Source of the DNA: Alistipes_A hominis
GTDB taxonomy: Bacteria; Bacteroidota; Bacteroidia; Bacteroidales; Rikenellaceae
Direction of reading: 5' to 3'
Assembly: GCF_014288115.1 (NCBI RefSeq)
Contig: NZ_JACOOK010000002.1
Location: forward strand, 124,001-188,000
DNA: 64,000 bases
Each line of letters starts with the position of its first letter. The stretch's first letter is position 1. This document shows, piece after piece, positions 33,459 through 42,692 of this stretch. The position numbers and the translations under genes are program-made. The notes beneath the pieces were generated by a model that searched no databases, was not told the origin of the DNA, and saw only the letters and a program-made list of their open reading frames with translations.

Positions 33459-34745
33459 CTACTCCAGTAACGACTCTTTTCTCGGCCGATCCAGCGACTC
33501 TTCCTTCACCTGTCGGCTGATCCCGAGAATCAGGCCGAGCGCCAGGCAGGTAAACACGATCGACGAACCGCCCAGGCTGACCAGCGGCAGCGTTTGCCCG
33601 GTCACCGGGAACAGGCACACCGAAACCAGCATGTTACAGATTGCCTGGAACGTAATCATCAGGCAAAGCCCCAGCACCAGCAATCCCGGAAACGCCGTCC
33701 CGCAACGCCGGAACGTAACGATCCCACGGAAGAAAATACACAGGTACAGGAAAAGCATCAGCGACGCTCCGATCAGTCCGTACTCTTCGACGATAAAGGC
33801 ATACGCGAAATCCGAATAGGAGTGCGGCAGGTTCGACCGCTGCGTACTGTTTCCGGGCCCTTTGCCCATCAATCCGCCCGAAGCGATCGCGATCCGGGCC
33901 TGCTCCTGCTGCAAATCGTCGTCTTCGCCCTGCGCTTTGACCTGCTCGGTCTTACTCATCATATCCCCGATCCCAAGCCGATTGACCCACGTATGCGACC
34001 GCCCGATATTGAAGGCGTACATCACCGACACGGCGCAAACCATCGTCACGAACACCAGCGCGACCAGTCGCCACAACTCCCGCACGCGGACACGCCCGAC
34101 ATAGAGCATGATCAGACAGGTGCAGAACGTGATCGCCGCCGTCGAAAAATTGGAAATAAAAATTGCGGCGCAGGCGATCACGATCGGCCCCAGAACGGGG
34201 ATCGTGATATTGGTCAGTATATTGAAATTCTTGTCCGGATTTTTACGCCACCCGCGCAGCGTCAGCGCAGGCAGCAGCGGCATACGGTGAATGTTTGTTT
34301 GCCGCTTGGCCAACTGCCGCGCCAGGATCGCGATCAGCGCGATCCGCAGGAAATCCGAAGGCTGGAACGTCACGCCGATCAACGGGATGCGGATCCACCG
34401 CGAAGCGCTATTCAGATTGACTCCGACGAAGAAGGTCAACAGCATGAACAACAGCGCCGTAACGAAAACGAACGACAGAAAGCGCGGACGCGCGTAACGC
34501 TGGTAATCGATCCGGTGCACGGCGATCATCGCGGCGAACCCCAGCACGATGAACTTCAACTGCTGCAAGAAATAGTGCGCCGTATCCCCGCCGGCCTTAC
34601 GGTAAGCCATCGACGCGGTCGACGAATAGATCACCAGCAGCGACGCGATCGACAGGATCGCAATGATCACCCACAGTACGCGGTCGCCGCTGAAGAAGCG
34701 GTCGAAAAAGCCCTGCTGTTCGTTGTGCGGTTCGTCCGGTTGCAT
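33459..34745 (-). CDS. ftsW: SEDS-family septal peptidoglycan glycosyltransferase FtsW
   Basis: A 428-residue polytopic protein with about ten transmembrane segments and the SEDS features: NSASRWIRIPLIGVTFQPSDFLRIALI, the SDFAYAFIVEEYGLIGA loop and the C-terminal TGQTLPLVSLGGSSI signature. FtsW polymerises lipid II glycan chains with its partner FtsI during septation. It lies between murD and murG in the usual dcw order. The long loop between helices (residues 215-290, QVKAQGEDDDLQQEQARIAIA) contains the conserved GLMGKGPGNS stretch. Confidence 0.95.
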   Translation of the reverse strand: MQPDEPHNEQQGFFDRFFSGDRVLWVIIAILSIASLLVIYSSTASMAYRKAGGDTAHYFLQQLKFIVLGFAAMIAVHRIDYQRYARPRFLSFVFVTALLFMLLTFFVGVNLNSASRWIRIPLIGVTFQPSDFLRIALIAILARQLAKRQTNIHRMPLLPALTLRGWRKNPDKNFNILTNITIPVLGPIVIACAAIFISNFSTAAITFCTCLIMLYVGRVRVRELWRLVALVFVTMVCAVSVMYAFNIGRSHTWVNRLGIGDMMSKTEQVKAQGEDDDLQQEQARIAIASGGLMGKGPGNSTQRSNLPHSYSDFAYAFIVEEYGLIGASLMLFLYLCIFFRGIVTFRRCGTAFPGLLVLGLCLMITFQAICNMLVSVCLFPVTGQTLPLVSLGGSSIVFTCLALGLILGISRQVKEESLDRPRKESLLE

Positions 34746-34775
34746 GATCGTCGTTTTTTCGGTTTTATCGATACG

Positions 34776-36116
34776 TTATCGTTGCGCGGCGGCGACCCAC
34801 TCTTTGAACTGCCGTCCGCGGTCTTCGTAATTTTTAAACAGGTCGAAACTGGCGCAGGCCGGCGACAGCAGTACCACATCGCCCGTTCCGGCATTCCGGC
34901 GGGCGGCCGCCATCGCCTCGTCCAGCGAATGGGTATCGACAATCTTCCCGATCCGACCATCGAAAGCCTTCAGCAACTTACCGTTATCGACGCCCATGCA
35001 GACCAGCGTCTTGACTTTCGCCTCCGCCAACTCGTAAAGCCGCGCATAGTCGTTCCCTTTATCGGTTCCGCCGGCGATCCACACCACCGGACGGGTCATG
35101 CTCTCCAGCGCGTACCACACCGAATCGACGTTGGTCGCTTTCGAATCGTTAACGTAGGTCACGCCGTCGATCTCCCCGCACTTTTCGAGGCGGTGCTCGA
35201 CCCCTTCGAACGCCCTGAGCGTCCGGCATATCGCATCCGGCCCGACCCCGGCCGACAAGGCCGCCAGCGAAGCGGCCATCGCATTATAAGTATTATGCGT
35301 TCCCTTAATTTTCAATTCCGCAACCGGAATCTCCACCCGTTTCCCGGCAACTTCCGCACGGATCACGCCATCGGCCAGCATCGCCGCGCATCCGTCGCAG
35401 GTTTTCACGCTGAACGGCAGGGTTTGCATCCCAAGCGGATGTTTCGGCAGGTTTCCGAGCGTCAGCGGATCGTCGGCGCAATAAATAAAACGGTCTTCCG
35501 GTCGCTGGTTCCGCAGGATACGGAACTTGCTGTCCACGTAATTCTGCAACTCGTAATCGTACCGGTCGAGGTGATCGGGCGTAATATTCATCAGCACGCC
35601 GATATCGGCCCGGAAATCGTAACAGCCGTCCAACTGGAAACTGCTCAGCTCGATCACGTACCAATCGTAATTGCCGGTGGCCACCGCCAGCGCGAAACTT
35701 TCGCCGATATTTCCGGCCAGGCCGACGTTCACGCCGGCCTGCCGCAAAATCTCGTAGGTCAGCGTCGTCGTCGTCGTCTTGCCGTTGCTGCCGGTGATGC
35801 AGATCGTTCGCGCAGAGGTATAAGCCCCCGCAAACTCGATTTCAGAAATAACCGGGATTCCCCGCTCCCGGACGGCCTTCACCATCGGAGCCTTGTCCGG
35901 AATTCCCGGGCTTTTCACGACTTTGTCGGCCGACAGGATTTTACCGGCCGTATGCCGTCCCTCCTCATAAGGAATATCCCATTTCTCCAGCAGTTCCCTG
36001 TACTTCGGAGCGATACTCCCCCTATCCGACAGAAACACGTCGAATCCTTTTACGCGCGCCAGCACCGCCGACCCGCAACCGCTCTCGCCTCCTCCCAATA
36101 CCACGATCCTCTGCAT
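34776..36116 (-). CDS. murD: UDP-N-acetylmuramoylalanine--D-glutamate ligase
   Basis: MurD adds D-glutamate to UDP-MurNAc-L-Ala. The 446-residue protein has the N-terminal Rossmann motif VVLGGGESGCGSA, the P-loop ITGSNGKTTTTTL, ELSSFQLDGC in the central domain with NITPDHLDRYD, HNTYNAMAA, and VEHRLEKCGEIDGVTYVNDSKATN before the C-terminal domain, which ends VVLLSPACASFDLFKNYEDRG. These are all specific to MurD. It is 2 bp from mraY and 30 bp from ftsW, clearly in one transcript. Confidence 0.96.
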   Translation of the reverse strand: MQRIVVLGGGESGCGSAVLARVKGFDVFLSDRGSIAPKYRELLEKWDIPYEEGRHTAGKILSADKVVKSPGIPDKAPMVKAVRERGIPVISEIEFAGAYTSARTICITGSNGKTTTTTLTYEILRQAGVNVGLAGNIGESFALAVATGNYDWYVIELSSFQLDGCYDFRADIGVLMNITPDHLDRYDYELQNYVDSKFRILRNQRPEDRFIYCADDPLTLGNLPKHPLGMQTLPFSVKTCDGCAAMLADGVIRAEVAGKRVEIPVAELKIKGTHNTYNAMAASLAALSAGVGPDAICRTLRAFEGVEHRLEKCGEIDGVTYVNDSKATNVDSVWYALESMTRPVVWIAGGTDKGNDYARLYELAEAKVKTLVCMGVDNGKLLKAFDGRIGKIVDTHSLDEAMAAARRNAGTGDVVLLSPACASFDLFKNYEDRGRQFKEWVAAAQR

Positions 36117-36118
36117 CG

Positions 36119-37366
36119 TTATCTGATTTTAAGCGTTACCAACGTGATGGCGGCCAGCAGCAACTGCACGATCCAGAAACGCACGACGATTTTCGATTCG
36201 AAGTAACCTTTCTTCTGGAAATGGTGGTGCAGCGGCGACATCAGAAAAATGCGCCGGCCTTCGCCGTACCGTTTTTTCGTATATTTGAAATAGGTGACCT
36301 GCATGATGACCGACAGGCTTTCGATGAAAAAAATCCCGCACAGGATCGGCAGCAGCAACTCCTTGCGGATCAGCAGCGCGAATACGGCAATGATTCCGCC
36401 GATCGCCAAACTGCCGGTATCGCCCATGAAGACCTGCGCCGGATAACAGTTGTACCACAAAAAGCCGAACAGCGCCCCGGCAAACGCCGCCGCATAGACG
36501 ATCAGCTCCCCGCTCATCGGTATATACATGATATTCAGGTAATCGGCGTAAATGACGTTCCCCGACAGGTAGGCCAGTATCCCGAGCGTGACGACGATCG
36601 TCGCCGACACGCCGGAAGCCAGCCCATCGAGCCCGTCGGTCAGATTCGCGCCGTTCGAGACGGCGGTAATGACCAGCGTAGCGATCACGACGTATACCAG
36701 CCACGTCCACAGGTCGGCCCGCTCGCTGTCGCCCGGCACCAGCCAGTGGTAATTGAATTCGTTGTTCTTGACGAACGGGATCGTCGTATTGACGGTTTTT
36801 TCGGCCGGCGCCATATAGACCGCGCTGCGCTGCCCGTTGTCGTTGACATATTCCACATGCGCGCGCGGCGCGTTTCTGTCCAGTTTCTCCTTGGTCACGA
36901 TCTGCGGGCTGAGCCACATCGCGCAACCGACGATCAGTCCGAGGCCGACCTGCCCGACGATCTTGTACCGGCCGCTGAGCCCTTCCTTGTTCTTGCGAAA
37001 CACCTTGATGTAGTCGTCCAGGAAACCGATCAATCCGAGCCAGACGGTCGAAACGATCATCAGCCGCGTATAAACGTTGGTCAGGTCGCCGAACAACAGC
37101 GTCGGGATCAGAATCGAAATCAGGATAATAACGCCGCCCATCGTCGGCGTTCCGCGTTTCTGCAACTGTCCTTCGAGGCCGAGGTTGCGCACCTCCTCGC
37201 CGATCTGCTTGCGCTGCAGGAAACGGATGATCCGGCGGCCGAAAATCATTCCGATCGCCAGCGCCAGAATAATCGCCATCGCCGCACGGAACGACAGCGA
37301 CAGGAACATCCCCGCACCGGGAATGTCGAAATGCAATGAAAGATACTTGACTAAATGATATAACAT
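36119..37366 (-). CDS. mraY: Phospho-N-acetylmuramoyl-pentapeptide transferase
   Basis: MraY forms lipid I by moving phospho-MurNAc-pentapeptide onto undecaprenyl phosphate. The 415-residue membrane enzyme has the expected helices, the TPTMGG loop, the catalytic aspartates in GFLDDYIKV (Asp117, Asp118), NLTDGLDGLASG, and the C-terminal LMSPLHHHFQKKG motif. An insertion of about 65 mostly hydrophilic residues (153-220, with DRNAPRAHVEYVNDNGQR) separates two helices; E. coli MraY is 360 residues. This extended loop is known in Bacteroidota but its role is not. The gene sits 21 bp from murE. Confidence 0.96.
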   Translation of the reverse strand: MLYHLVKYLSLHFDIPGAGMFLSLSFRAAMAIILALAIGMIFGRRIIRFLQRKQIGEEVRNLGLEGQLQKRGTPTMGGVIILISILIPTLLFGDLTNVYTRLMIVSTVWLGLIGFLDDYIKVFRKNKEGLSGRYKIVGQVGLGLIVGCAMWLSPQIVTKEKLDRNAPRAHVEYVNDNGQRSAVYMAPAEKTVNTTIPFVKNNEFNYHWLVPGDSERADLWTWLVYVVIATLVITAVSNGANLTDGLDGLASGVSATIVVTLGILAYLSGNVIYADYLNIMYIPMSGELIVYAAAFAGALFGFLWYNCYPAQVFMGDTGSLAIGGIIAVFALLIRKELLLPILCGIFFIESLSVIMQVTYFKYTKKRYGEGRRIFLMSPLHHHFQKKGYFESKIVVRFWIVQLLLAAITLVTLKIR

Positions 37367-37387
37367 AAATACGGTTCTTAATCGAAT

Positions 37388-38842
37388 TTACTTCTTCGTC
37401 CGCAGTGCGAACAGGTTCGAAACCTCTTCCTTGTCGTCGAAGTGACGTTTCACTCCGGCAATGTCCTGATAGGTTTCATGCCCTTTGCCGGCCAGCAGGA
37501 TGATATCGCCCGGCCGGGCCAGCGTCACGGCCGTCCGAATCGCCTCGCGGCGGTTGGTAACGGCGAGATACGACGCCGACGGATCGAGCCCCGCCTTCAT
37601 GTCTTCGAGAATCGTTTCGGGATCTTCCATCCGGGGATTGTCCGAAGTCAGGATCGCCAGGTCGCTGTTCGCCACGGCGATCTGCGCCATTTCGGGCCGC
37701 TTGGTCTTGTCGCGGTTGCCGCCGCACCCCACGACGACATAGATCCGCTGCCCTTCCCGGCGAATCTCGTCGATCGTCCGCAGGACGTTCTGCAACGCAT
37801 CCGGAGTATGAGCGTAATCGACGATGGCGGTCACCCCGTCCGCCGAACGAACGTACTCAAAACGGCCGCTGACCGACGTCAGCTCGCTCAGGATACGCAG
37901 CACCTCGTCGCGGTCGGCGCCGAGCAGCAGGGCCGTCGCATATACGGCCGTTAGGTTGTAAGCGTTGAAACGCCCGAGGAATGTCGCCCAGACCTCCGAA
38001 CCGTCCAGATTCAGCAGCATGCCGTCGAAATGCATCTCGACGATCCGGCACCGGAAATCGGCGAACGCCTGCAACGCGTAAGTCTTGACCTCCGCGCCGG
38101 TATTCTGCACCATCACCATGCCGTTGCGGTCGTCGGCATTGGTCAGCGCGAACGTTCCCTCCGGCAGCGCGTCGAACAGCATTTTTTTGGCCCGGATGTA
38201 CTCAGCGAACGTATGATGATAATCCAGATGGTCGTGGGTAATGTTGCTGAAAACAGCGCCGACGAAAGAGAGTCCCTCGATGCGGTGCTGCACGAGGCTG
38301 TGCGAACTGACTTCCATAAAACAGTATTCGCATCCGCGTTCGACCATTTCGGCCATCATGCGATTCAACCGGATGCCGTCGGGCGTCGTATGGGTCGATT
38401 CGCGCTGTTCGGTATCGATGCAGTAGGTTACGGTCGAAATCAATCCCACCTTATATCCCAGCCGGCGGAACAACCGGTACAGCAGCGTCGCCGTCGTGGT
38501 TTTCCCGTTGGTTCCGGTTATACCCACCAGTTTCAGATTACGGCTCGGATGTCCGTAAAAGGCCGACGCGATGCGCCCCAGCGCAACCGTCGAATCCGCC
38601 ACCCGCACATAGGTCACCCCACCGCACAACTCTTCCGGCAACTCTTCGCATACTACCGCCGACGCTCCGAGACCGACGGCCGCCCCGATAAAGCGATGTC
38701 CGTCGGTCTGCGTTCCGCGCATGGCGAAAAACAGCGTTCCCGGCTTCGCCTCGCGCGAGTCAAACTCAAGATTGTCAATTTCTACCGAAAGGTCTCCCGA
38801 CGTCGAAAGCACCTCCACGTCCACCAATAGCTCACGTAACAT
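37388..38842 (-). CDS. murE: UDP-MurNAc-tripeptide synthetase (meso-DAP type)
   Basis: MurE adds the third residue of the stem peptide. The 484-residue ligase has the P-loop GTNGKTTTATL (110-120), TTPDGIRLN, MEVSSHSL and NITHDHLDYHHT. It also has the substrate-specifying DNPR at residues 401-404. DNPR marks enzymes using meso-diaminopimelate, so DAP-type peptidoglycan is inferred. This is the first gene of the second dcw block; a TACTTTTG box 24 bp upstream (38866-38873) suggests a promoter of its own. Confidence 0.95.
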   Translation of the reverse strand: MLRELLVDVEVLSTSGDLSVEIDNLEFDSREAKPGTLFFAMRGTQTDGHRFIGAAVGLGASAVVCEELPEELCGGVTYVRVADSTVALGRIASAFYGHPSRNLKLVGITGTNGKTTTATLLYRLFRRLGYKVGLISTVTYCIDTEQRESTHTTPDGIRLNRMMAEMVERGCEYCFMEVSSHSLVQHRIEGLSFVGAVFSNITHDHLDYHHTFAEYIRAKKMLFDALPEGTFALTNADDRNGMVMVQNTGAEVKTYALQAFADFRCRIVEMHFDGMLLNLDGSEVWATFLGRFNAYNLTAVYATALLLGADRDEVLRILSELTSVSGRFEYVRSADGVTAIVDYAHTPDALQNVLRTIDEIRREGQRIYVVVGCGGNRDKTKRPEMAQIAVANSDLAILTSDNPRMEDPETILEDMKAGLDPSASYLAVTNRREAIRTAVTLARPGDIILLAGKGHETYQDIAGVKRHFDDKEEVSNLFALRTKK

Positions 38843-38865
38843 CCATATACACTTTATGCAATGTA

Positions 38866-38873
38866 CAAAAGTA
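38866..38873 (-). promoter_or_regulatory. Candidate -7 box for the murE...ftsZ block
   Basis: On the minus strand the site reads TACTTTTG (TAnnTTTG), 23 bp before murE. A matching -33 was not found. The antiporter terminator immediately upstream (38889-38926) means murE needs its own promoter. Confidence 0.5.
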
Positions 38874-38888
38874 AGGTTTTACACCGGA

Positions 38889-38926
38889 GAAATAAAAAAT
38901 AAGATGCCTTTTAATTGACATCTTAT
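38889..38926 (-). terminator. Rho-independent terminator of the antiporter gene
   Basis: On the minus strand ATAAGATG (38926-38919) pairs with CATCTTAT (38906-38899) around a 12-nt loop, followed by a T-rich tract (TTTTTATT). It lies 9 bp after the antiporter stop codon and separates this transcript from murE. The stem is AT-rich, so efficiency may be moderate. Confidence 0.65.
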
Positions 38927-38934
38927 CGACAAAA

Positions 38935-41205
38935 TCATTTCTTGCGGAGAATCCGCCGTACGAGCTTTTTTTCCGTTTTCGGTACGGGAGGCTTCGTTCC
39001 GACGAGCACCTGTTCGATCGTCTCCCGGTCGCCGGCGATCCAAACCATATCGTACGGCTGAAAACGCACCAGTCCCAGCGGTCTGACGTACGAGCCGTCG
39101 CTGCGTTCGATCCCGATGATCAAGCAGGCCCCTCGGCACATCATGCCGAACTGCGAAACGGTCATACCGATCAGTACGGAATGCTCGCCGACCGAAAATT
39201 TTTGCATCGTCGCCTCTTCCCGATCGACCGGCGACAGCGGCACTTCGACCTTCGAAGCGAACTGGCTCAACTGCGCATCCGTCCCGACGACCGAAATCTC
39301 GTCGGACGGCATCAGCACCATCGATGCGCCGGGCGCATTGTACCGGTGGCTGCCGCGCAGCACCGACACCACCGTCACCCCGTAGCGCAGGCGGAGATCC
39401 AACTCCCTGAAACACCGCCCGACGAGCGGGCTGTCGGCCGAAACCGTCATCTTAGCCATATGCAGGAACTTGGCGCGGTAGTTCCCGGTCGTCACGACGG
39501 TGCTCGCATCTTTTTCGTTCAGGTTGGTAAAGAAACGCTGTTCGAAACGCAGGTATCCTCTTTTGATCCGTCTCCAGAACAGCGCCAACAGCAACAGCAG
39601 AATGGCGAACGCCATCAACGCCCCCCAACGGTACGAACTCAGGTGAGCGACTACGGTCAGTACGAACATCAGCGCGAGGAGAATCCGCAGCACGATCAAC
39701 GACACCAACAACCCGTGGTTGAAACGGGGATCGTTCCACAGCGGCACGAACAGCCTGCGATTCAGGTGCCGCACCGCAAGCCCCCACAACAGCGGCGTCA
39801 TAAAGAGAATGGTCGTCGTCGTAGCGATCAGTTTGCCGGCGAATCCTTCGAAACGCTCCTCGACGAACGGCGAATAGTAACTCGAAGAGATCCACACCAC
39901 GCCGCCCAACAGCACGCAGTAGATAAACATGTTCAACAGCGACTTTTTCAGCAGCGACATCCACTCCCGCTCGCTGTTGACGGTTTGCGACCCGGCGCTG
40001 TACCGGGCCAGCAGCGCTTTCATCCGCTTCGGAATCAACCGGTTGATCCGGTGATAGGCAGGATCGCTGAGCCGGATGATAAACGGCGTGGTAAATGTGG
40101 TCACGACCGACACGGCCACCGCGACCGGATAAAGGAACGAACTGGTAACCCCCATCGACAGTCCGAGCGACGCGATGATAAAGGCGAACTCTCCGATCTG
40201 CGCCAGCGAGAACGACGACTGCAACGCGATTTTCAGATTCTGTCCCGACACGAGGAAACCGAGCGTCCCGTAGAATATCTGTCCGACGATCACGACCACC
40301 GTCAAAAAAACGATCGGCACGATGTATTGCACCAGCATCGCCGGCTCGACCAGCATCCCGACCGACACGAAGAAGACCGCCCCGAACAGGTCCTTGACCG
40401 GAGCGATGACCTTCTCGATGCTCTCGGCCTGTACCGTCCCGGCTAGGATCGACCCCATGATGAACGCCCCGAGCGCAGACGAAAATCCGGCGTAAGTCGC
40501 CAGCACGACCATAATCAGGCAAAGGCCCAGCGAGATCACCAGCAGCGTTTCCTGATTCAGGAATTTCCGTATTTTTTTCAGGAACGTAGGAATCAGATAG
40601 ATCCCCACGACGAACCACAGAATCAAGAAAAAGATCAGTTTGAAAAGCTGTTCGGCGATCACGACGTGTTCGACCGCCCGCTGCACGAAAAGCGTCGACA
40701 GCATCACCATCAACACTACGGCGAACAGGTCTTCGACCACCAGCACCCCGAACACCAGCGACGTGAACTTCTGGCTGCGGAGCCCCAGATCGTCGAATGC
40801 CTTGATAATGATCGTCGTAGACGACATCGACAGCATCCCGCCGAGGAAAATACTGTCCGTCGAAGTCCAGCCGAGGGCCCGTCCCGCCATAAAGCCGGAG
40901 CACATCATCCCGACGATCACGACCAGTGCCGTCATCAGCGCGGGGCCGCCGACGTTCATCAATTTTTTGAAGCTGAATTCGAGGCCGAGCGAGAACAACA
41001 GGAAGATGATACCGATCTCGGCCCAGATGTCCACGTTCCCCATGTTCGAAACCCCCTGTAACAGGAAATTTCCGCTACACAGGAACCCGGCGACGATGTA
41101 ACCCAACACGACCGGCTGTTTCAGCCATTTGAACAGCAGCGTCGTAACCCCCGCGACGGCGAGGATCAACGCAAGGTCTGAGATGATCGGATCCAGATGT
41201 GTCAT
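38935..41205 (-). CDS. CPA2-family cation:proton antiporter with two TrkA-C domains
   Basis: A 756-residue membrane protein: an N-terminal Na/H-exchanger domain with about 12 helices (residues 1-385, including QPVVLGYIVAGFLCSGN, ALGAFIMGSILAGT and SFSLAQIGEFAFIIASLGLS), a second membrane segment group (residues 425-560) and two C-terminal TrkA-C domains (about 590-660 and 675-745), which usually bind nucleotides or cyclic di-AMP-like ligands. There is no TrkA-N (Rossmann) domain. KefB/KefC-type and potassium or sodium antiporters share this plan, so the ion cannot be named. It sits inside the dcw cluster, between murE and the PHP-domain gene, which it follows by 61 bp. Confidence 0.85.
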   Translation of the reverse strand: MTHLDPIISDLALILAVAGVTTLLFKWLKQPVVLGYIVAGFLCSGNFLLQGVSNMGNVDIWAEIGIIFLLFSLGLEFSFKKLMNVGGPALMTALVVIVGMMCSGFMAGRALGWTSTDSIFLGGMLSMSSTTIIIKAFDDLGLRSQKFTSLVFGVLVVEDLFAVVLMVMLSTLFVQRAVEHVVIAEQLFKLIFFLILWFVVGIYLIPTFLKKIRKFLNQETLLVISLGLCLIMVVLATYAGFSSALGAFIMGSILAGTVQAESIEKVIAPVKDLFGAVFFVSVGMLVEPAMLVQYIVPIVFLTVVVIVGQIFYGTLGFLVSGQNLKIALQSSFSLAQIGEFAFIIASLGLSMGVTSSFLYPVAVAVSVVTTFTTPFIIRLSDPAYHRINRLIPKRMKALLARYSAGSQTVNSEREWMSLLKKSLLNMFIYCVLLGGVVWISSSYYSPFVEERFEGFAGKLIATTTTILFMTPLLWGLAVRHLNRRLFVPLWNDPRFNHGLLVSLIVLRILLALMFVLTVVAHLSSYRWGALMAFAILLLLLALFWRRIKRGYLRFEQRFFTNLNEKDASTVVTTGNYRAKFLHMAKMTVSADSPLVGRCFRELDLRLRYGVTVVSVLRGSHRYNAPGASMVLMPSDEISVVGTDAQLSQFASKVEVPLSPVDREEATMQKFSVGEHSVLIGMTVSQFGMMCRGACLIIGIERSDGSYVRPLGLVRFQPYDMVWIAGDRETIEQVLVGTKPPVPKTEKKLVRRILRKK

Positions 41206-41266
41206 ATTCCCAAAACGGGCCCGGCATTCGGACCCGACATATTCATTTTTACGACAGTCCCGGTCG

Positions 41267-42514
41267 TTACGAACCGGCGGTCGTCTCCCGTCGGTCCGGT
41301 TTCGTTCGTTCCGGCGCGACCGACGGATTCCACCGGTAATACAAGCTTCCGAGGCGCACGCCCGACAGGTACAGCATCAGGGCGGTCAGCCCGGCCAACA
41401 AGGCGAACCAAAGCAGGTGGCACAACACCGTGAGCGGGTAATTCACCACCGGAACGAATACGTTGACGGGACGATTACCGTCGGCAGTCCGCACGAAAGG
41501 ATTGAAAAACAGGATCGTTCCGTCGTCGAAATGCGCTTCGGCACGCGCGTAGGCATCGTTCTTCCGAAAAGCATAAACGGCCTCGGCCCCGCTTCCCTCT
41601 GCAAGCAGCGTTCCGTTTTGTCCGATAAACCGGATCGCCGAAGCGGGCCGGTCGACCCGGATGCGAATCGTATCGCCCTGCATCGAAATGCGCTCCATCC
41701 GGGGCAGGTCTCCGTGCGGATCGGGACGGTTATTAACGTCGTGCGGAACGTATACCGCATAAGCGGCCCCTTTTTTCAAAGACTTCATAATATCCCCGGG
41801 GCGTAGCGACGGCGTATTGACCATTGTGAAGCAGCGCTGGAACCACGACGACCGGTTGCGGATATTGTGCGCGTCGTCGTCGCCGATCAGGGTCGAATAG
41901 ATCCCGGCCGAAAGCGCCGTATCCCAGTACTGCTCGGAACGCTCGCGGCCCCGTTCCGGATTGATTTCCAATAGATCGTACCCGCGTAGCCAGCCGTACA
42001 CCGCCAGGTCGATGATCCGCGTCTTGCCCGGGTGGTTCAGCACCAGCGCCTCGGCCTGCGGGCGCAGCCAGTGCAACATGTACTGCATCTGCGACTGGGT
42101 CAGCATCAGCGGAAAATCGCGCCACGTGACCCGTTCGGCCCCCATCACCAACTGATGGTAACCGTTGATCCCGTAACCGTGTTCGTAAGTCGGGATAAAT
42201 CCGGGGCGGTCGGCATGCTCGGTATTCAGGCACTGATGATCCGAGATGCTCATGATATCGTACCCGTTGCTGCGATAGGCTTCGAGCATCTGTTCGACCG
42301 TATAATCGCACTGGGGTTTCTCTTTTTGATGGGCATGGAAATTGGCTTTCCGCCAACAGGACGAATCGGCCCCTGCATACGGATTGTAAACGGAATCCCC
42401 GCAGAACGAACGGCCGGACTGAAAATCATAGACCGGCACCGAAATGTAACTCAGCACGCACAACATCAGCACGGCGACGATTACAATCAAAATGTATTTC
42501 CCGAATAACAACAT
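41267..42514 (-). CDS. Membrane-anchored PHP-domain metal-dependent hydrolase
   Basis: A 415-residue protein with a transmembrane helix at each end (MLLFGKYILIVIVAVLMLCVLSY and, near the C-terminus, LTVLCHLLWFALLAGLTALML) and a PHP-type catalytic domain between them. Metal-binding motifs: HxH in ANFHAHQ (His60, His62), SDH, NHPG and GDDDAH. PHP domains are metal-dependent phosphoesterases; the topology puts this one on the outer face of the inner membrane. A beta-rich segment follows the catalytic part. The start at 42514 removes eight residues from a longer open frame. The substrate is unknown. Confidence 0.75.
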   Translation of the reverse strand: MLLFGKYILIVIVAVLMLCVLSYISVPVYDFQSGRSFCGDSVYNPYAGADSSCWRKANFHAHQKEKPQCDYTVEQMLEAYRSNGYDIMSISDHQCLNTEHADRPGFIPTYEHGYGINGYHQLVMGAERVTWRDFPLMLTQSQMQYMLHWLRPQAEALVLNHPGKTRIIDLAVYGWLRGYDLLEINPERGRERSEQYWDTALSAGIYSTLIGDDDAHNIRNRSSWFQRCFTMVNTPSLRPGDIMKSLKKGAAYAVYVPHDVNNRPDPHGDLPRMERISMQGDTIRIRVDRPASAIRFIGQNGTLLAEGSGAEAVYAFRKNDAYARAEAHFDDGTILFFNPFVRTADGNRPVNVFVPVVNYPLTVLCHLLWFALLAGLTALMLYLSGVRLGSLYYRWNPSVAPERTKPDRRETTAGS

Positions 42515-42542
42515 GGGGCGTTTCTCACAATTCAGCAACGGA

Positions 42543-42550
42543 CAAAATTA
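42543..42550 (-). promoter_or_regulatory. Candidate -7 box for the PHP/antiporter genes
   Basis: The minus strand reads TAATTTTG, matching TAnnTTTG, 28 bp before the PHP start. No clear -33 element was found. Confidence 0.4.
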
Positions 42551-42636
42551 CTATTTTTATTCATTTCCCGTAAAAAACGATCGTTTTTTAGCATTTTTTT
42601 CACATTCCGCCCCGAGCTTCCGCCGGACGCTCCCGA

Positions 42637-42673
42637 AAAGAAAAAGCCGGCCCGCCTTTCGGGGCGGACCGGC
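42637..42673 (-). terminator. Rho-independent terminator of the two-helix membrane protein gene
   Basis: On the minus strand GCCGGtCCGCC pairs with GGCGGgCCGGC (one mismatch) between 42673 and 42646, followed by TTTTTCTTTT. It is 20 bp after the stop codon of the gene at 42693-43232. Confidence 0.8.
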
Positions 42674-42692
42674 ATCCGTGACTACACGGCGG

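Noticed and set aside
33594..36206. 870-codon plus-strand open frame opposite ftsW and murD
   Set aside because: Arg/His/Gln-rich translation typical of an antisense shadow; both underlying genes are clear.
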